Source: Schlegelella_A sp038234975 (lineage in GTDB: Bacteria > Pseudomonadota > Gammaproteobacteria > Burkholderiales > Burkholderiaceae_C). Taken from it: DNA of 64,000 nt. The stretch lies in the NCBI GenBank assembly GCA_038234975.1, contig JBBSUK010000003.1, positions 5,054 to 69,053 on the forward strand, given 5' to 3'. Below the pieces are notes generated by a model. It saw only the letters and a program-made list of their open reading frames with translations. It had not been told where the DNA came from and ran no database searches. Shown here in pieces: positions 17,401-26,660 of this stretch. The position numbers and the translations under genes were made by a program. Numbering within the stretch: the first letter of the stretch is position 1; each line of letters opens with the position of its first letter.

Positions 17401-18345
17401 CTAGTCGCCGAACATCTTCTGCTTCAGCTCGCGCCGCTGCTGCGCTTCGAGCGACAGTGTAGCGGTCGGTCGGGCAATGAGACGCCCCAGGCCGATGGGT
17501 TCGCCGGTTTCGTCACAGAAACCGTACTCGCCGGACTCGACCCTTCCGAGCGACTGCGAGATCTTCTTCAGCAGCTTGCGCTCACGGTCGCGCGTTCGCA
17601 GCTCGAGGGCGTGCTCTTCCTCGATCGTCGCCCGGTCGGCCGGGTCGGGAACGATCGACGTGTCCTCGCGCAGGTGCTCGGTCGTCTCGCCGGCATTGCT
17701 GAGGAGGTCGTTCTTCAGCCCCTGCAGCTTGAGCTTGAAGAACTCGAGCTGCTTTTCGTTCATGTACTCCGCTTCGGGCATCGCGAGCACCTCGTCGTCG
17801 GAGAGGTCGCGGCCGGCCTTGCTCTTCCACGCATTGGCCAGCTTCGGGTCCGACTTGTGCTTCTGACGGGTGATCTCGTGTTCCTGCTGGTTCATCTGCC
17901 GGGTGGGAGGCCGCGGGGGCGCGAACCGGTCGGCGAACCGCGACGTGGGCGGCGGAAGCGGCGCCTGGACCGGCGCCACGAAGTACTTCGGGGTGCCCTT
18001 GCCCTTGCGTGGCACGACGCCCGGCGGCATCGCGGGCGGCAGGGCCGGGACGGGCGCCGCGACCTTGGCGACGGCCGGTGCCGGTGCCGGCGCCGACGAC
18101 GGCGCTGCCTGGGATGCCTTGCCGGTCGGCTTCGCGCCGGGCGCGCCGGCCTTCACGGCGGGGGCAGCCTTGCCCGTCGCCTTGGCCGGCCCGGCGGGTT
18201 TCGCCGGTTTCGCCGGTTTCGCCGGTTTCGCGGGCGCCGCGGCCGTGGCGGTCTTCGGTGCCGTCGCCGCCTTCCCAGCCACCGCCTTCGCCTTTTTCGC
18301 GGGGGCTGCCTTCGATGCTGTCTTCTTGCCGGCCGATGTGCTCAC
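17401..18345 (-). CDS. dksA: RNA polymerase-binding transcription factor DksA, extended N-terminus
   Basis: Binds the RNA polymerase secondary channel and with ppGpp mediates the stringent response. Residues 181-314 are the DksA core: coiled-coil tip DPADRA (234-239) retains both acidic residues and the alanine needed for activity, followed by LELRTRDRERKLLKKI. The zinc-finger region keeps only one of the four cysteines: C277 is present, while the other positions are T280, S298 and A301, the one-cysteine type usual in Betaproteobacteria. Residues 1-180 are a low-complexity Ala/Lys/Pro extension with KPA repeats, absent from the roughly 150-residue E. coli protein. The GTG start at 18345 follows an AGAGGAAA Shine-Dalgarno; no later start keeps a comparable ribosome site. 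Confidence 0.93.
   Translation of the reverse strand: MSTSAGKKTASKAAPAKKAKAVAGKAATAPKTATAAAPAKPAKPAKPAKPAGPAKATGKAAPAVKAGAPGAKPTGKASQAAPSSAPAPAPAVAKVAAPVPALPPAMPPGVVPRKGKGTPKYFVAPVQAPLPPPTSRFADRFAPPRPPTRQMNQQEHEITRQKHKSDPKLANAWKSKAGRDLSDDEVLAMPEAEYMNEKQLEFFKLKLQGLKNDLLSNAGETTEHLREDTSIVPDPADRATIEEEHALELRTRDRERKLLKKISQSLGRVESGEYGFCDETGEPIGLGRLIARPTATLSLEAQQRRELKQKMFGD
18196..18231. repeat. Four tandem 9-bp repeats inside dksA
   Basis: Four consecutive copies of a 9-bp unit, CGGTTTCGC on the plus strand (first copy begins GGG), lie within the N-terminal extension of dksA and encode Lys-Pro-Ala repeats. Because the unit is a multiple of three, slippage would lengthen or shorten the extension without breaking the frame. 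Confidence 0.8.
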
Positions 18346-18363
18346 GACGGTTTCCTCTGCTCG

Positions 18364-18381
18364 CCGACGGAACTCCGTCGG
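18364..18381 (-). promoter_or_regulatory. Stem-loop in the dksA leader
   Basis: CCGACGG (18364-18370) and CCGTCGG (18375-18381) form a perfect 7-bp stem with the loop AACT (AGTT on the mRNA). It lies 18 bp upstream of the dksA GTG codon, just before the Shine-Dalgarno, so it may affect dksA translation or mark the end of the upstream cobW-like transcript. No T-run follows, which argues against an intrinsic terminator. Confidence 0.45.
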
Positions 18382-18469
18382 CCTGGAGCGACCTGTTCGT
18401 CGGGGCCCTTTCGGCCGGCGCGGATTGTAGTCACCAGGCGTGTGTTCCTGCCGCGGCGTGTGAAAAGGC

Positions 18470-19519
18470 TCAGGCGAGGCACTGCTGCAGCCCCTGCTCG
18501 AGGATCTCGCGCGGCAGCTCGATGCCGATGAAGACGAGCTTGCTCGTCTTCTTCTCGCCTGCCGCCCATTTCGGGCCGAGGTCGGAGCCCATCAGCTGGT
18601 GCACGCCCTGGAAGATCACCTTGCGGTCAGAGCCCTTCATGTTCAGCACGCCCTTGTAGCGCAGCATGTTCGGGCCGTACACCTGGACGATCGAGCCGAG
18701 GAAATCCTCGAGCTTGCCCGGATCGAACGGCTTCTCGGCGCGGAAGACGAACGACTTCACGTCGTCGTCGTGGGCGTGGTGGTGCGGGTGGTCGCAGTGC
18801 TCGCCGGGCGCGTGGTCGTGGCCTTGGTGGTCGTGATCGTGATCGCCGTTCCCGTGATCGACCTCCTTGAGGAAGTCGGGGTCGATCTCGAGCTTGGCGT
18901 TGAGGTTGAAACCCTTCAGGTCGAACACGTCGGCGATCGGCACCTCGCCGAAATGCACCTTGGTCTGCTTCGCCCGCGGGTTCATGTGCTTGACGCGGTG
19001 AATCAGCGCCTCGACGGTCTCGTCGTCCACGAGATCGGTCTTGCTGATGAAGATCTGGTCGGCGAAACCGATCTGCTTGCGCGCCTCCTGCCGGGTGTCC
19101 AGCGTCTCGTCGGCGTGCTTGGCATCGACGAGCGTGAGCACCGAGTCGAGCAGGTAGCTCTCGGCGATCTCGTCGTCCATGAAGAACGTCTGCGCGACCG
19201 GGCCGGGGTCGGCCAAACCCGTGGTCTCGATGACGACGCGCTCGAAGTCGAGCTCGCCCTTGCGCTTTCGCTCGGCCAGGTCGGCGAGCGTGGAGCGCAG
19301 ATCCTCGCGGATCGTGCAGCACACGCAGCCGTTGTTGAGCTGGACGATCTGCTCCTTGGAATCCTGCACGAGGATCTCGTTGTCGATGTTCTCCTCGCCG
19401 AACTCGTTCTCGATGACGGCGATCTTCTGGCCGTGCGCCTCGGTCAGCACGCGCTTGAGCAGCGTCGTCTTTCCGGAGCCGAGGAAGCCGGTGAGGATGG
19501 TGGCAGGGATGAGGGCCAT
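18470..19519 (-). CDS. CobW/COG0523 family metallochaperone GTPase
   Basis: G3E-family GTPase thought to deliver metal (often zinc) to client proteins. The 349-residue product has Walker A GFLGSGKT (11-18), the diagnostic metal-binding NNGCVCCT (Cys 65, 67, 68), the switch-like EENIDNEILV, the ETTGLADPGP Walker B region, and a histidine-rich loop at about 221-253 (DHGNGDHDHDHQGHDH) followed by the C-terminal CobW_C domain. ATG at 19519 was chosen because it begins the first beta strand before Walker A. It lies 124 bp upstream of dksA on the same strand. No Zur box was recognised, but a 16-bp perfect palindrome stands just upstream of its start. ZNG1/YjiA-like function is most likely; cobalamin synthesis is unlikely. 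Confidence 0.88.
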   Translation of the reverse strand: MALIPATILTGFLGSGKTTLLKRVLTEAHGQKIAVIENEFGEENIDNEILVQDSKEQIVQLNNGCVCCTIREDLRSTLADLAERKRKGELDFERVVIETTGLADPGPVAQTFFMDDEIAESYLLDSVLTLVDAKHADETLDTRQEARKQIGFADQIFISKTDLVDDETVEALIHRVKHMNPRAKQTKVHFGEVPIADVFDLKGFNLNAKLEIDPDFLKEVDHGNGDHDHDHQGHDHAPGEHCDHPHHHAHDDDVKSFVFRAEKPFDPGKLEDFLGSIVQVYGPNMLRYKGVLNMKGSDRKVIFQGVHQLMGSDLGPKWAAGEKKTSKLVFIGIELPREILEQGLQQCLA

Positions 19520-19544
19520 GGCGCGCTTTCGGTCTGGGGTTCTG

Positions 19545-19560
19545 CACGGCTGCAGCCGTG
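19545..19560. promoter_or_regulatory. Perfect 16-bp palindrome in divergent promoter region
   Basis: CACGGCTGCAGCCGTG is a perfect self-complementary palindrome located 25 bp upstream of the cobW-like start and 127 bp upstream of corC on the other strand. It could be an operator for a dimeric regulator acting on either gene, or a 6-bp hairpin with a 4-base loop in the cobW leader. It does not resemble a Zur or Fur box. Confidence 0.5.
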
Positions 19561-19687
19561 GCCGAATCAATTGATGACGAACCGGCAACCTTTCAAGGTA
19601 GCAGACGTGTCAAGTGGCGGCGCCGGTCGCCGGCCTGCGGGCGCGGTCGCTTCGGGTAAGCTCGTCGCAGCGCCACGCGCCCACGCC

Positions 19688-20617
19688 ATGTCAGAACCTC
19701 CAGCTGCACGATCATCGCGCGTCGGCGATGCCCGATCGTCGCGCAGCGGCGAAAGGCCCGCCCAACCGGCTGCCGCCGAGAAGAAAAACCTGTTCCAGAA
19801 GCTCGTCGAGTTCGTCGCGCCCGGGCCCGAGACGCGCCACCTGCTCATGGAGCAGCTCGCCGACGCCGAGCAGAAGGAGCTGATCGAGCCCGAGAGCCGG
19901 ATGATGCTCGAGGGCGTGCTGCGCATGGCCGACATGACCGCCGGCGACGTCATGGTCGCCAGCCGCCACATGGACCTGCTCGACATCGACGCGCCGTACG
20001 ACGCGATGCTGCAGACCGTCATCAAGACGGCCCATTCGCGCTTCCCGGTCTACGAAGACAAGCGCGACAACATCATCGGCATCCTGCTCGCCAAGGACCT
20101 GCTGAAGCTGCAGCGCTGGCCCGAGCTCAAGGTCCGTGCGCTGTTGCGGCCGGCGTCGTTCGTTCCGGAGTCGAAGTCGCTCAACGAGCTGCTGCGCGAG
20201 TTCCGCTCGAGCCGCAACCACCTCGCCGTCGTCATCGACGAGTTCGGCAGCACCGCCGGCCTCATCACCATCGAGGACGTGCTCGAGGAGATCGTCGGCG
20301 AGATCGAGGACGAATTCGACGAGAAGCAGAAGGAAGGCGAAACCGGCATCTACACCCTGGCCGACGGCAGCCAGCGTGTGGCGGGCGACACGCCGGTCGA
20401 GGCGGTCAAGGTGTTCTACGACGTCGAGCTGCCGACCGACACGTTCGACACCATCGGCGGTCTCGTCGCCCACGAGGCCGGCCGGGTGCCGAGCCGCGGC
20501 GAGTCGGTGACCACGTTCGGGCTGGTGTTTTCGGTGATGCTCGCGCGCGGCGGCGCCGTCCGCTGGTTCAAGGTGACACGCGCGGCCGAGGAAGCGCTCG
20601 GGTCCGACGGCGCTTGA
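19688..20617 (+). CDS. corC: CorC/HlyC-type CBS-domain transporter-associated protein
   Basis: A soluble 309-residue protein of the CorC family, implicated in magnesium and cobalt homeostasis. After a basic, low-complexity N-terminus (about 1-45) come two CBS domains (about 80-205; VMVASRHMDLLDIDA, RFPVYEDKRDNIIGILLAKDLL, HLAVVIDEFGSTAGLITIED) and the CorC_HlyC domain (about 220-300; AGDTPVEAVKVFYDVELP, DTIGGLVAHEAGRVPSRGE). No transmembrane helices are present, unlike the longer CNNM-type relatives. ATG at 19688 is the start. Its stop overlaps the TTG start of lnt (TTGA), an arrangement with lnt seen across Burkholderiales and other Proteobacteria, suggesting an envelope-maintenance operon. 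Confidence 0.92.
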   Translation: MSEPPAARSSRVGDARSSRSGERPAQPAAAEKKNLFQKLVEFVAPGPETRHLLMEQLADAEQKELIEPESRMMLEGVLRMADMTAGDVMVASRHMDLLDIDAPYDAMLQTVIKTAHSRFPVYEDKRDNIIGILLAKDLLKLQRWPELKVRALLRPASFVPESKSLNELLREFRSSRNHLAVVIDEFGSTAGLITIEDVLEEIVGEIEDEFDEKQKEGETGIYTLADGSQRVAGDTPVEAVKVFYDVELPTDTFDTIGGLVAHEAGRVPSRGESVTTFGLVFSVMLARGGAVRWFKVTRAAEEALGSDGA

Positions 20618-22200
20618 GCCTCGTCGACGACACCGGCGGGCGTCGATCAGCGGTGCTTCGGGAGCCAGGCGCCCGCACGCTGCCGTGGCCCGTCGACATC
20701 GCGGTGGTGGGCCTGGCGGGCGCGGTTCAGACCGTGGCTTACGTCCATACCGCCTGGTGGCCGCTGCAGCTGTTCGCGCTCGCGCTGCTGGCGTGGCGGG
20801 TTCGCGCCGCGTCGCCCGGTCGCGCAGCGGCGCTCGGCTTCGTCTTCGGCTGCGCGTGGCTGTGCGCCGGCGTGTGGTGGCTCTACGTGAGCCTGCACCG
20901 CTACGGCGGATTGCCGGCGTGGATGGCCGCGCTCGCCGTGTTCGCGCTGGCGAGTTTCCTCTCGCTCTACCTCGCCGCGGCGATGGCGCTCGCAGCTCGA
21001 TGCAGGCCGGGGAACACGCTGGCCTACGCCGCCGTGTTCGCTGCCGCGTTCGTGCTCGCCGAGCTGGCACGCGGCGTGATCTTCACCGGATTTCCATGGG
21101 TCGCTGCGGGTTATGCGCACGTCGACTCGCCGCTCGGTGGCTGGGCGCCGTGGATCGGCGTCTACGGCATCGGCGCGCTCGTGGCGTTCGTCGGCGGCGC
21201 GATCGCCGGCGCGATCGGCGGCGCCCGCCTGCGCTCGCCCAGGGGCTGGCTCGCGTCGGGCCTGGCGGCGATCGTCGTCGTGCTCGGCGGCGCCGTCGCC
21301 GGCAGCGCCGCGTTCACGAAGCCGACGTCGACGCTCACCGTCACGCTGCTCCAGGGAAACATTCCCCAGAACGAGAAGTTCGAGGCGCGGTTCATCGACG
21401 ATGCGCTCGCGCTGCTCGCCTCGCAGCTCGAACGGTCGAAAGGACAGCTCGTCGTCGGCCCCGAAACGGTGATCCCGCGGCTGCCGGCGCAGCTCGACCC
21501 GGCCTGGTGGGGGACCGTGCTCGCGCACTTTCGCGCCGGCCGGCAGTCGGCGCTGCTCGGCTTGCCGCTCGGCGACGAGACGCTCGGCTACACCAACTCG
21601 GTGGCGGGCATCTCGGCGGCGAACGCATCGGCGCCCGACGGCTTCTACCGCTACGACAAGCACCACCTCGTGCCGTTCGGCGAATTCATCCCGACCGGCT
21701 TTCGCTGGTTCACCGAGCTGATGCACATTCCCCTCGGCGATTTCAACCGCGGCCCGCTGGTCGCGCCGTCGTTTGTCGTCGGCGTCGAGCGAGTCGCCCC
21801 GAACATCTGCTACGAGGACCTGTTCGGCGAGGAGCTCGCGGCGCGCTTCTCCGATCCGGCGGCCGCGCCGACGATCCTCGCCAACGTGTCGAACATCGGC
21901 TGGTTCGGCGAGACGATCGCGGTGCCGCAGCACCTGCAGATCTCGCGCATGCGAACGCTGGAGCTGCAGCGGCCGATGCTGCGCGCCACGAACACCGGCA
22001 CGACGGCGGTGATCGACCACCGCGGCGTCGTCACCGCCGCGCTGCCACCGTTCACCCGTGGCACGCTGGACGCGACCGTCGAGGGCCGCAGCGGCGTCAC
22101 GCCGTACACGTGGTGGGCGGCTCGCTTCGGCCTGTGGCCGCTCGCGCTCGCCGCCTTCGCGGTGCTCGTGCGGGCCTGGGCGCGCAGACCCCGTCCCTAG
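20614..22200 (+). CDS. lnt: Apolipoprotein N-acyltransferase
   Basis: Inner-membrane enzyme adding the third acyl chain to the N-terminal cysteine of lipoproteins. The 528-residue protein has about six N-terminal membrane helices (residues 30-235), a periplasmic nitrilase domain with the catalytic triad Glu284 (GPETVIPRL), Lys349 (YRYDKHHLVPFGEF) and Cys399 (NICYEDLFGEE), and a C-terminal helix (about 500-520). TTG at 20614 was chosen because it overlaps the corC stop and no better start precedes the first helix. Length fits the family (500-540). glyQ begins 24 bp after its stop. Confidence 0.96.
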   Translation: MSLVDDTGGRRSAVLREPGARTLPWPVDIAVVGLAGAVQTVAYVHTAWWPLQLFALALLAWRVRAASPGRAAALGFVFGCAWLCAGVWWLYVSLHRYGGLPAWMAALAVFALASFLSLYLAAAMALAARCRPGNTLAYAAVFAAAFVLAELARGVIFTGFPWVAAGYAHVDSPLGGWAPWIGVYGIGALVAFVGGAIAGAIGGARLRSPRGWLASGLAAIVVVLGGAVAGSAAFTKPTSTLTVTLLQGNIPQNEKFEARFIDDALALLASQLERSKGQLVVGPETVIPRLPAQLDPAWWGTVLAHFRAGRQSALLGLPLGDETLGYTNSVAGISAANASAPDGFYRYDKHHLVPFGEFIPTGFRWFTELMHIPLGDFNRGPLVAPSFVVGVERVAPNICYEDLFGEELAARFSDPAAAPTILANVSNIGWFGETIAVPQHLQISRMRTLELQRPMLRATNTGTTAVIDHRGVVTAALPPFTRGTLDATVEGRSGVTPYTWWAARFGLWPLALAAFAVLVRAWARRPRP

Positions 22201-22224
22201 AATCGCGCGGCTTTCCCATTCGAC

Positions 22225-23156
<932 letters not shown>

Positions 23157-23160
<4 letters not shown>

Positions 23161-25256
23161 GCAGTCGCCATACCCTCCTCGTCGAGCTGTTCGTCGAGGA
23201 GCTGCCGCCGAAGTCGCTCGCCAAGCTCGGGGCGGCGTTCGCGTCGGGCATCGTCGACTCGCTGCGGGCGCAGGGGCTCGCATCGGCGGAGGCCGCAGTC
23301 ACGCCGTACGCGACGCCGCGCCGGCTCGCGGTCTCGATCGACCAGGTGGCATCACGGGCCACCGACCGTGCTGTGTCGATCAAGCTGATGCCGGCGAGCG
23401 TGGGTCTCACGGCGAACGGCGAAGCGACGCCGGCGCTGCTGAAGAAGCTCGCTGCGGTGGGCGCCGATGCGTCCGTGCTTCCCGAGCTGCAGCGGCGCGC
23501 CGACGGCAAGGCCGAATCGCTCTTCCTCGACACGGTGGCGCCCGGCGCGGCTCTCGCCGACGGCCTGCAGCGCGCGCTCGACGCCGCGATCGCCGCCCTG
23601 CCGATCGCCAAGGTGATGCAGTACCAGCTCGCCGACGGCTGGACGAGCGTGAGCTTCGTCCGCCCGGCGCACGGGCTCGTCGCGCTGCACGGCGCCGATG
23701 TCGTGCCGGTGCGTGCGCTCGGGCTGGACGCCGGCCGCGTCACGCGCGGGCACCGCTTCGAGGGCAGCCGCGAGCCGATCGTGCTCGTCGAGGCGTCGCA
23801 CTACGCGGATCGGCTCGAGCGCGAAGGCGCGGTGATCGCGTCGTTCGAGACGCGACGCGATCGGGTCGCGAAGCAGCTCGCGGCGGCGGCGGCGGCGTGC
23901 GGCCTGCGCGTGCTCGACGACGCCGACCTGCTCGACGAGGTCACCGCGCTCGTCGAGCAGCCCAACGTCGTCGCCTGCGCGTTCGACGCGTCGTTCCTCG
24001 CCGTGCCCCCCGAGTGCCTGATCCTGACGATGAGGGCCAACCAGAAATACTTTCCGCTCGTCGACGCGTCCGGCGCGCTGACCGAGCGCTTCCTCGTCGT
24101 GGCGAACGTGTCGCCGGCCGACCCGAGGGCGGTGATCGAAGGCAACGAGCGCGTCGTTCGCCCCCGCCTGGCCGATGCGAAGTTCTTCTTCGACCAGGAT
24201 CGCAGGCGCACGCTGGTGTCGCGCGTGCCCGAGCTCGACCGCGTGGTCTACCACGCCAGGCTCGGCAGCCAGGGCGACCGGGTGCGGCGCCTGCGCCGCA
24301 TCGCGCGATGGGTCGCCGACGAGATCGGTGCCGACGTCGACCTGGCCGATCGCGCCGCCGAGCTCGCCAAGGCCGACCTGCTGACCGACATGGTCGGCGA
24401 GTTCCCGGAGCTGCAGGGCGTGATGGGGGGCTACTACGCGGCGCACGATGGCGAGCACGGCACCGTGGCAGCGGCGATCCGCGGCCAGTACATCCACCGC
24501 GCCGGCGAAGGCGAGGCCGGCGGCAACCCGGTCGGCACGGCGCTCGTCATCGCCGATCGCGCCGAGGCGCTGGTCGGCATCTGGGGCAGCGGCTCGAAGC
24601 CGACCGGCGAGAAGGACCCGTTCGCGTTGCGCCGCAGCGCGCTCACCCTGGTGCGCGCGTTCGAGACGAGCGGCGGCGCGCTCGACCTTCGCGCGCTGAT
24701 CTGGTTCGCTGCGTCGACGTTCGAGCCTGGCGTCATCACCGACAGCGCGCTCGGCGAGATCGAGGACTTCGTCTACGAGCGCTACGCCAACCTGCTCGCG
24801 GCGACGTACGATGCACGCGCCGTCGACGCGGTGCTGTCGATGCGGCCGCCGCTCGGCGACGTCGCCCGGCGGCTGCACGCCGTCGCCGACTTCCAGCGGC
24901 TCGACGAGTCGGTGGCGCTGGCCGCCGCGAACAAGCGGGTCGGCAACATCCTGCGCAAGGCCGACGCGGCGGTGCCGGCGACGGTCGACGCGTCGCTTCT
25001 GGTCGAGCCCGCGGAGGCGGCGCTGCACGGCGCGCTTGGAAAGGTCGCGCCGGTCGCCGACGCGCGCTACGCCGACGGTGCCTACGTCGACTCGCTGCGG
25101 GCGCTCGCTGCGCTGCGCGGCCCTGTCGATGCGTTCTTCGAGGGCGTCATGGTCAACGCCGACGACGCTGCGCTGCGCGCCAACCGCCTGGCGCTGCTGG
25201 CACGGCTGCACGCGGCGATGAATCGCATCGCCGACTTGTCCCGGCTGGCCGCCTGA
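23157..25256 (+). CDS. glyS: Glycine--tRNA ligase beta subunit
   Basis: Beta subunit of heterotetrameric glycyl-tRNA synthetase, providing tRNA recognition. The 699-residue length fits the family (about 690). The GTG start at 23157 overlaps the glyQ stop and yields the typical SSRHTLLVELFVEELPPKSL N-terminus; the frame remains open far upstream but that part overlaps lnt and glyQ in another frame. Characteristic blocks: ATPRRLAV, LILTMRANQKYFPL, GNERVVRPRLADAKFFFDQD, ADLLTDMVGEFPELQGVMGG and the C-terminal anticodon-binding region with FFEGVMVNADDAALRANRLA. It is followed 10 bp later by gmhB. Confidence 0.98.
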
Positions 25257-25266
25257 GTCGACCACG

Positions 25267-25875
25267 ATGAAGCTCGTCATCCTCGACCGCGACGGCACGA
25301 TCAACGAGGATCGCGACGACTACGTCAAGACCGCCGAGGAGTGGGTGGCGGTGCCCGGCGCGCTCGAGGCGATCGCGCGGCTCAACCATGCCGGCTGGCA
25401 CACCGTGATCGCGACCAACCAGTCGGGGCTGGCGCGCGGCCTCTTCGACATGGAAGCGCTGACGGCGATCCACGCCCGCATGAACCGCGAGCTGGCGATG
25501 GTCGGCGGCCGGATCGACGCCGTCTTCTTCTGCCCGCACGCGCCCGGCGACGGTTGCCGCTGCCGCAAGCCCTTGCCGGGCCTGTTCGAGACGATCGCCG
25601 AGCGCTACGGAAGCGACCTCGCCGATGCCCACCTCGTCGGCGACTCGCTGCGCGACCTGCAGGCCGGCGCCGCGGTCGGCTGCCACACCCACTTCGTTCG
25701 CAGCGGCAAGGCGGCGCGGCTCGACGACGCCGAGGTCGCCGCGGTGCTCGCCCTCGTTCCCGGCGCGCGGGCCCACCGCGGCCTTGCCGCCTTCGCGCAG
25801 GAACTGCTGCACGACGAGCGGCGCGACCGGGGCTTGCCAGCGGGCGAGGACTCGGCTTTCGGAGCGCTCGCATGA
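25267..25875 (+). CDS. gmhB: D-glycero-beta-D-manno-heptose 1,7-bisphosphate 7-phosphatase
   Basis: Removes the 7-phosphate from heptose bisphosphate in the ADP-heptose pathway for lipopolysaccharide inner core. The 202-residue HAD-superfamily protein has motif I LDRDGTIN (residues 6-13, nucleophile Asp7 and acid/base Asp9), the motif II strand ATNQSG, the zinc-binding loop CPHAPGDGCRCRKP (three cysteines and one histidine) and motif III/IV HLVGDSLRDLQAG. Length is slightly above the usual 185-190 because of a C-terminal tail. The first 10 bp after glyS contain no terminator; its stop overlaps the ATG of the plsC-like gene, so it belongs to the same envelope and translation operon. Confidence 0.93.
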   Translation: MKLVILDRDGTINEDRDDYVKTAEEWVAVPGALEAIARLNHAGWHTVIATNQSGLARGLFDMEALTAIHARMNRELAMVGGRIDAVFFCPHAPGDGCRCRKPLPGLFETIAERYGSDLADAHLVGDSLRDLQAGAAVGCHTHFVRSGKAARLDDAEVAAVLALVPGARAHRGLAAFAQELLHDERRDRGLPAGEDSAFGALA

Positions 25876-26660
25876 GCCGTGCGCTCGCCGTCGTGCGCTC
25901 GACGCTGTACGTTGTCTTCCTCGCCGCGACGGTCGCGCCGTGGGGCACGGCGGCCGTGCTCTATTCGGTGTTCGTGCGCGGCGAGCGGCTGTACTGGATG
26001 TGCGCCGGCTGGCTGCGCGTGTCGGTCTGGGGCGCACGCGTGATCTGCGGCGTTCGCCACCGCATCCACGGCTGGGAGCATGTTCCCGATTCGCCGGTGG
26101 TCCTGCTGTCGAAGCACCAGTCGACGTGGGAGACGCTGGCCTATCCCACGCTGATGCCGCACCCGCTGTGCTACGTCTTCAAGCGCGAGCTCCTCTACAT
26201 CCCGTTCTTCGGCTGGGCGATGGCGCGAATGGACTTGATCCACATCGACCGCAGCCGCCGCACGGAAGCCTGGAACAAGGTGGCCGAGCAGGGTCGCAAG
26301 TACATGGCGCAGGGCAACTGGGTGATCATGTTTCCCGAAGGCACGCGCACCGCACGTGGCAGCCAGGGAACCTACAAGAACGGTGGCACGCGGCTCGCCG
26401 TGCAGACCGGCCGGCCGGTGCTGCCGGTGGCCGTGACATCTGCGCGCTGCTGGCCGAAGAAGAGTTTCGTGCTCATCCCCGGGACCATCGACATCTCGAT
26501 CGGCCGGCCGATCGACTCCGCCGGCCGCGACGCCGACTCGCTGATGCGCGAAGTCGAGACCTGGATCGAGGCGGAGATGCGGCGCCTCGATCCGCTGGCC
26601 TACGCGGCGGCCGCCGAGGCGAGGACGGGCGAAGGCGCGGCCGGAGCGGGAGCGGCGTGA
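25872..26660 (+). CDS. plsC: 1-acyl-sn-glycerol-3-phosphate acyltransferase family protein
   Basis: Membrane-bound acyltransferase converting lysophosphatidate to phosphatidate in phospholipid synthesis. In 262 residues there is an N-terminal hydrophobic segment (about 5-32), block I LLSKHQSTWETLAYP, block II IPFFGWAMARMDLIHIDR, block III MFPEGTRTARG and block IV VLPVAVTSARCWP. Block I reads HX4E rather than the canonical HX4D; this variant is, to my knowledge, frequent in Burkholderiales homologues. ATG at 25872 overlaps the gmhB stop (ATGA), and its own stop overlaps the GTG of the next gene. A second plsC elsewhere in the genome is likely, so the precise acyl acceptor is uncertain. Confidence 0.9.
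   Translation: MSRALAVVRSTLYVVFLAATVAPWGTAAVLYSVFVRGERLYWMCAGWLRVSVWGARVICGVRHRIHGWEHVPDSPVVLLSKHQSTWETLAYPTLMPHPLCYVFKRELLYIPFFGWAMARMDLIHIDRSRRTEAWNKVAEQGRKYMAQGNWVIMFPEGTRTARGSQGTYKNGGTRLAVQTGRPVLPVAVTSARCWPKKSFVLIPGTIDISIGRPIDSAGRDADSLMREVETWIEAEMRRLDPLAYAAAAEARTGEGAAGAGAA

Noticed and set aside
18361..18470. Intrinsic terminator between the cobW-like gene and dksA
   Set aside because: The 18364-18381 hairpin is not followed by a T-run on the minus strand and stands next to the dksA ribosome site, so a leader structure is more likely.
19520..19687. A possible Zur box upstream of the cobW-like gene
   Set aside because: No sequence close to the AT-rich Zur consensus was found; only the GC-rich palindrome at 19545-19560, which was reported separately as an unknown element.
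22195..22224. A TAGAAT hexamer in front of glyQ as a -10 element
   Set aside because: No matching -35 at a suitable distance, and the gene is only 24 bp behind lnt in the same orientation.
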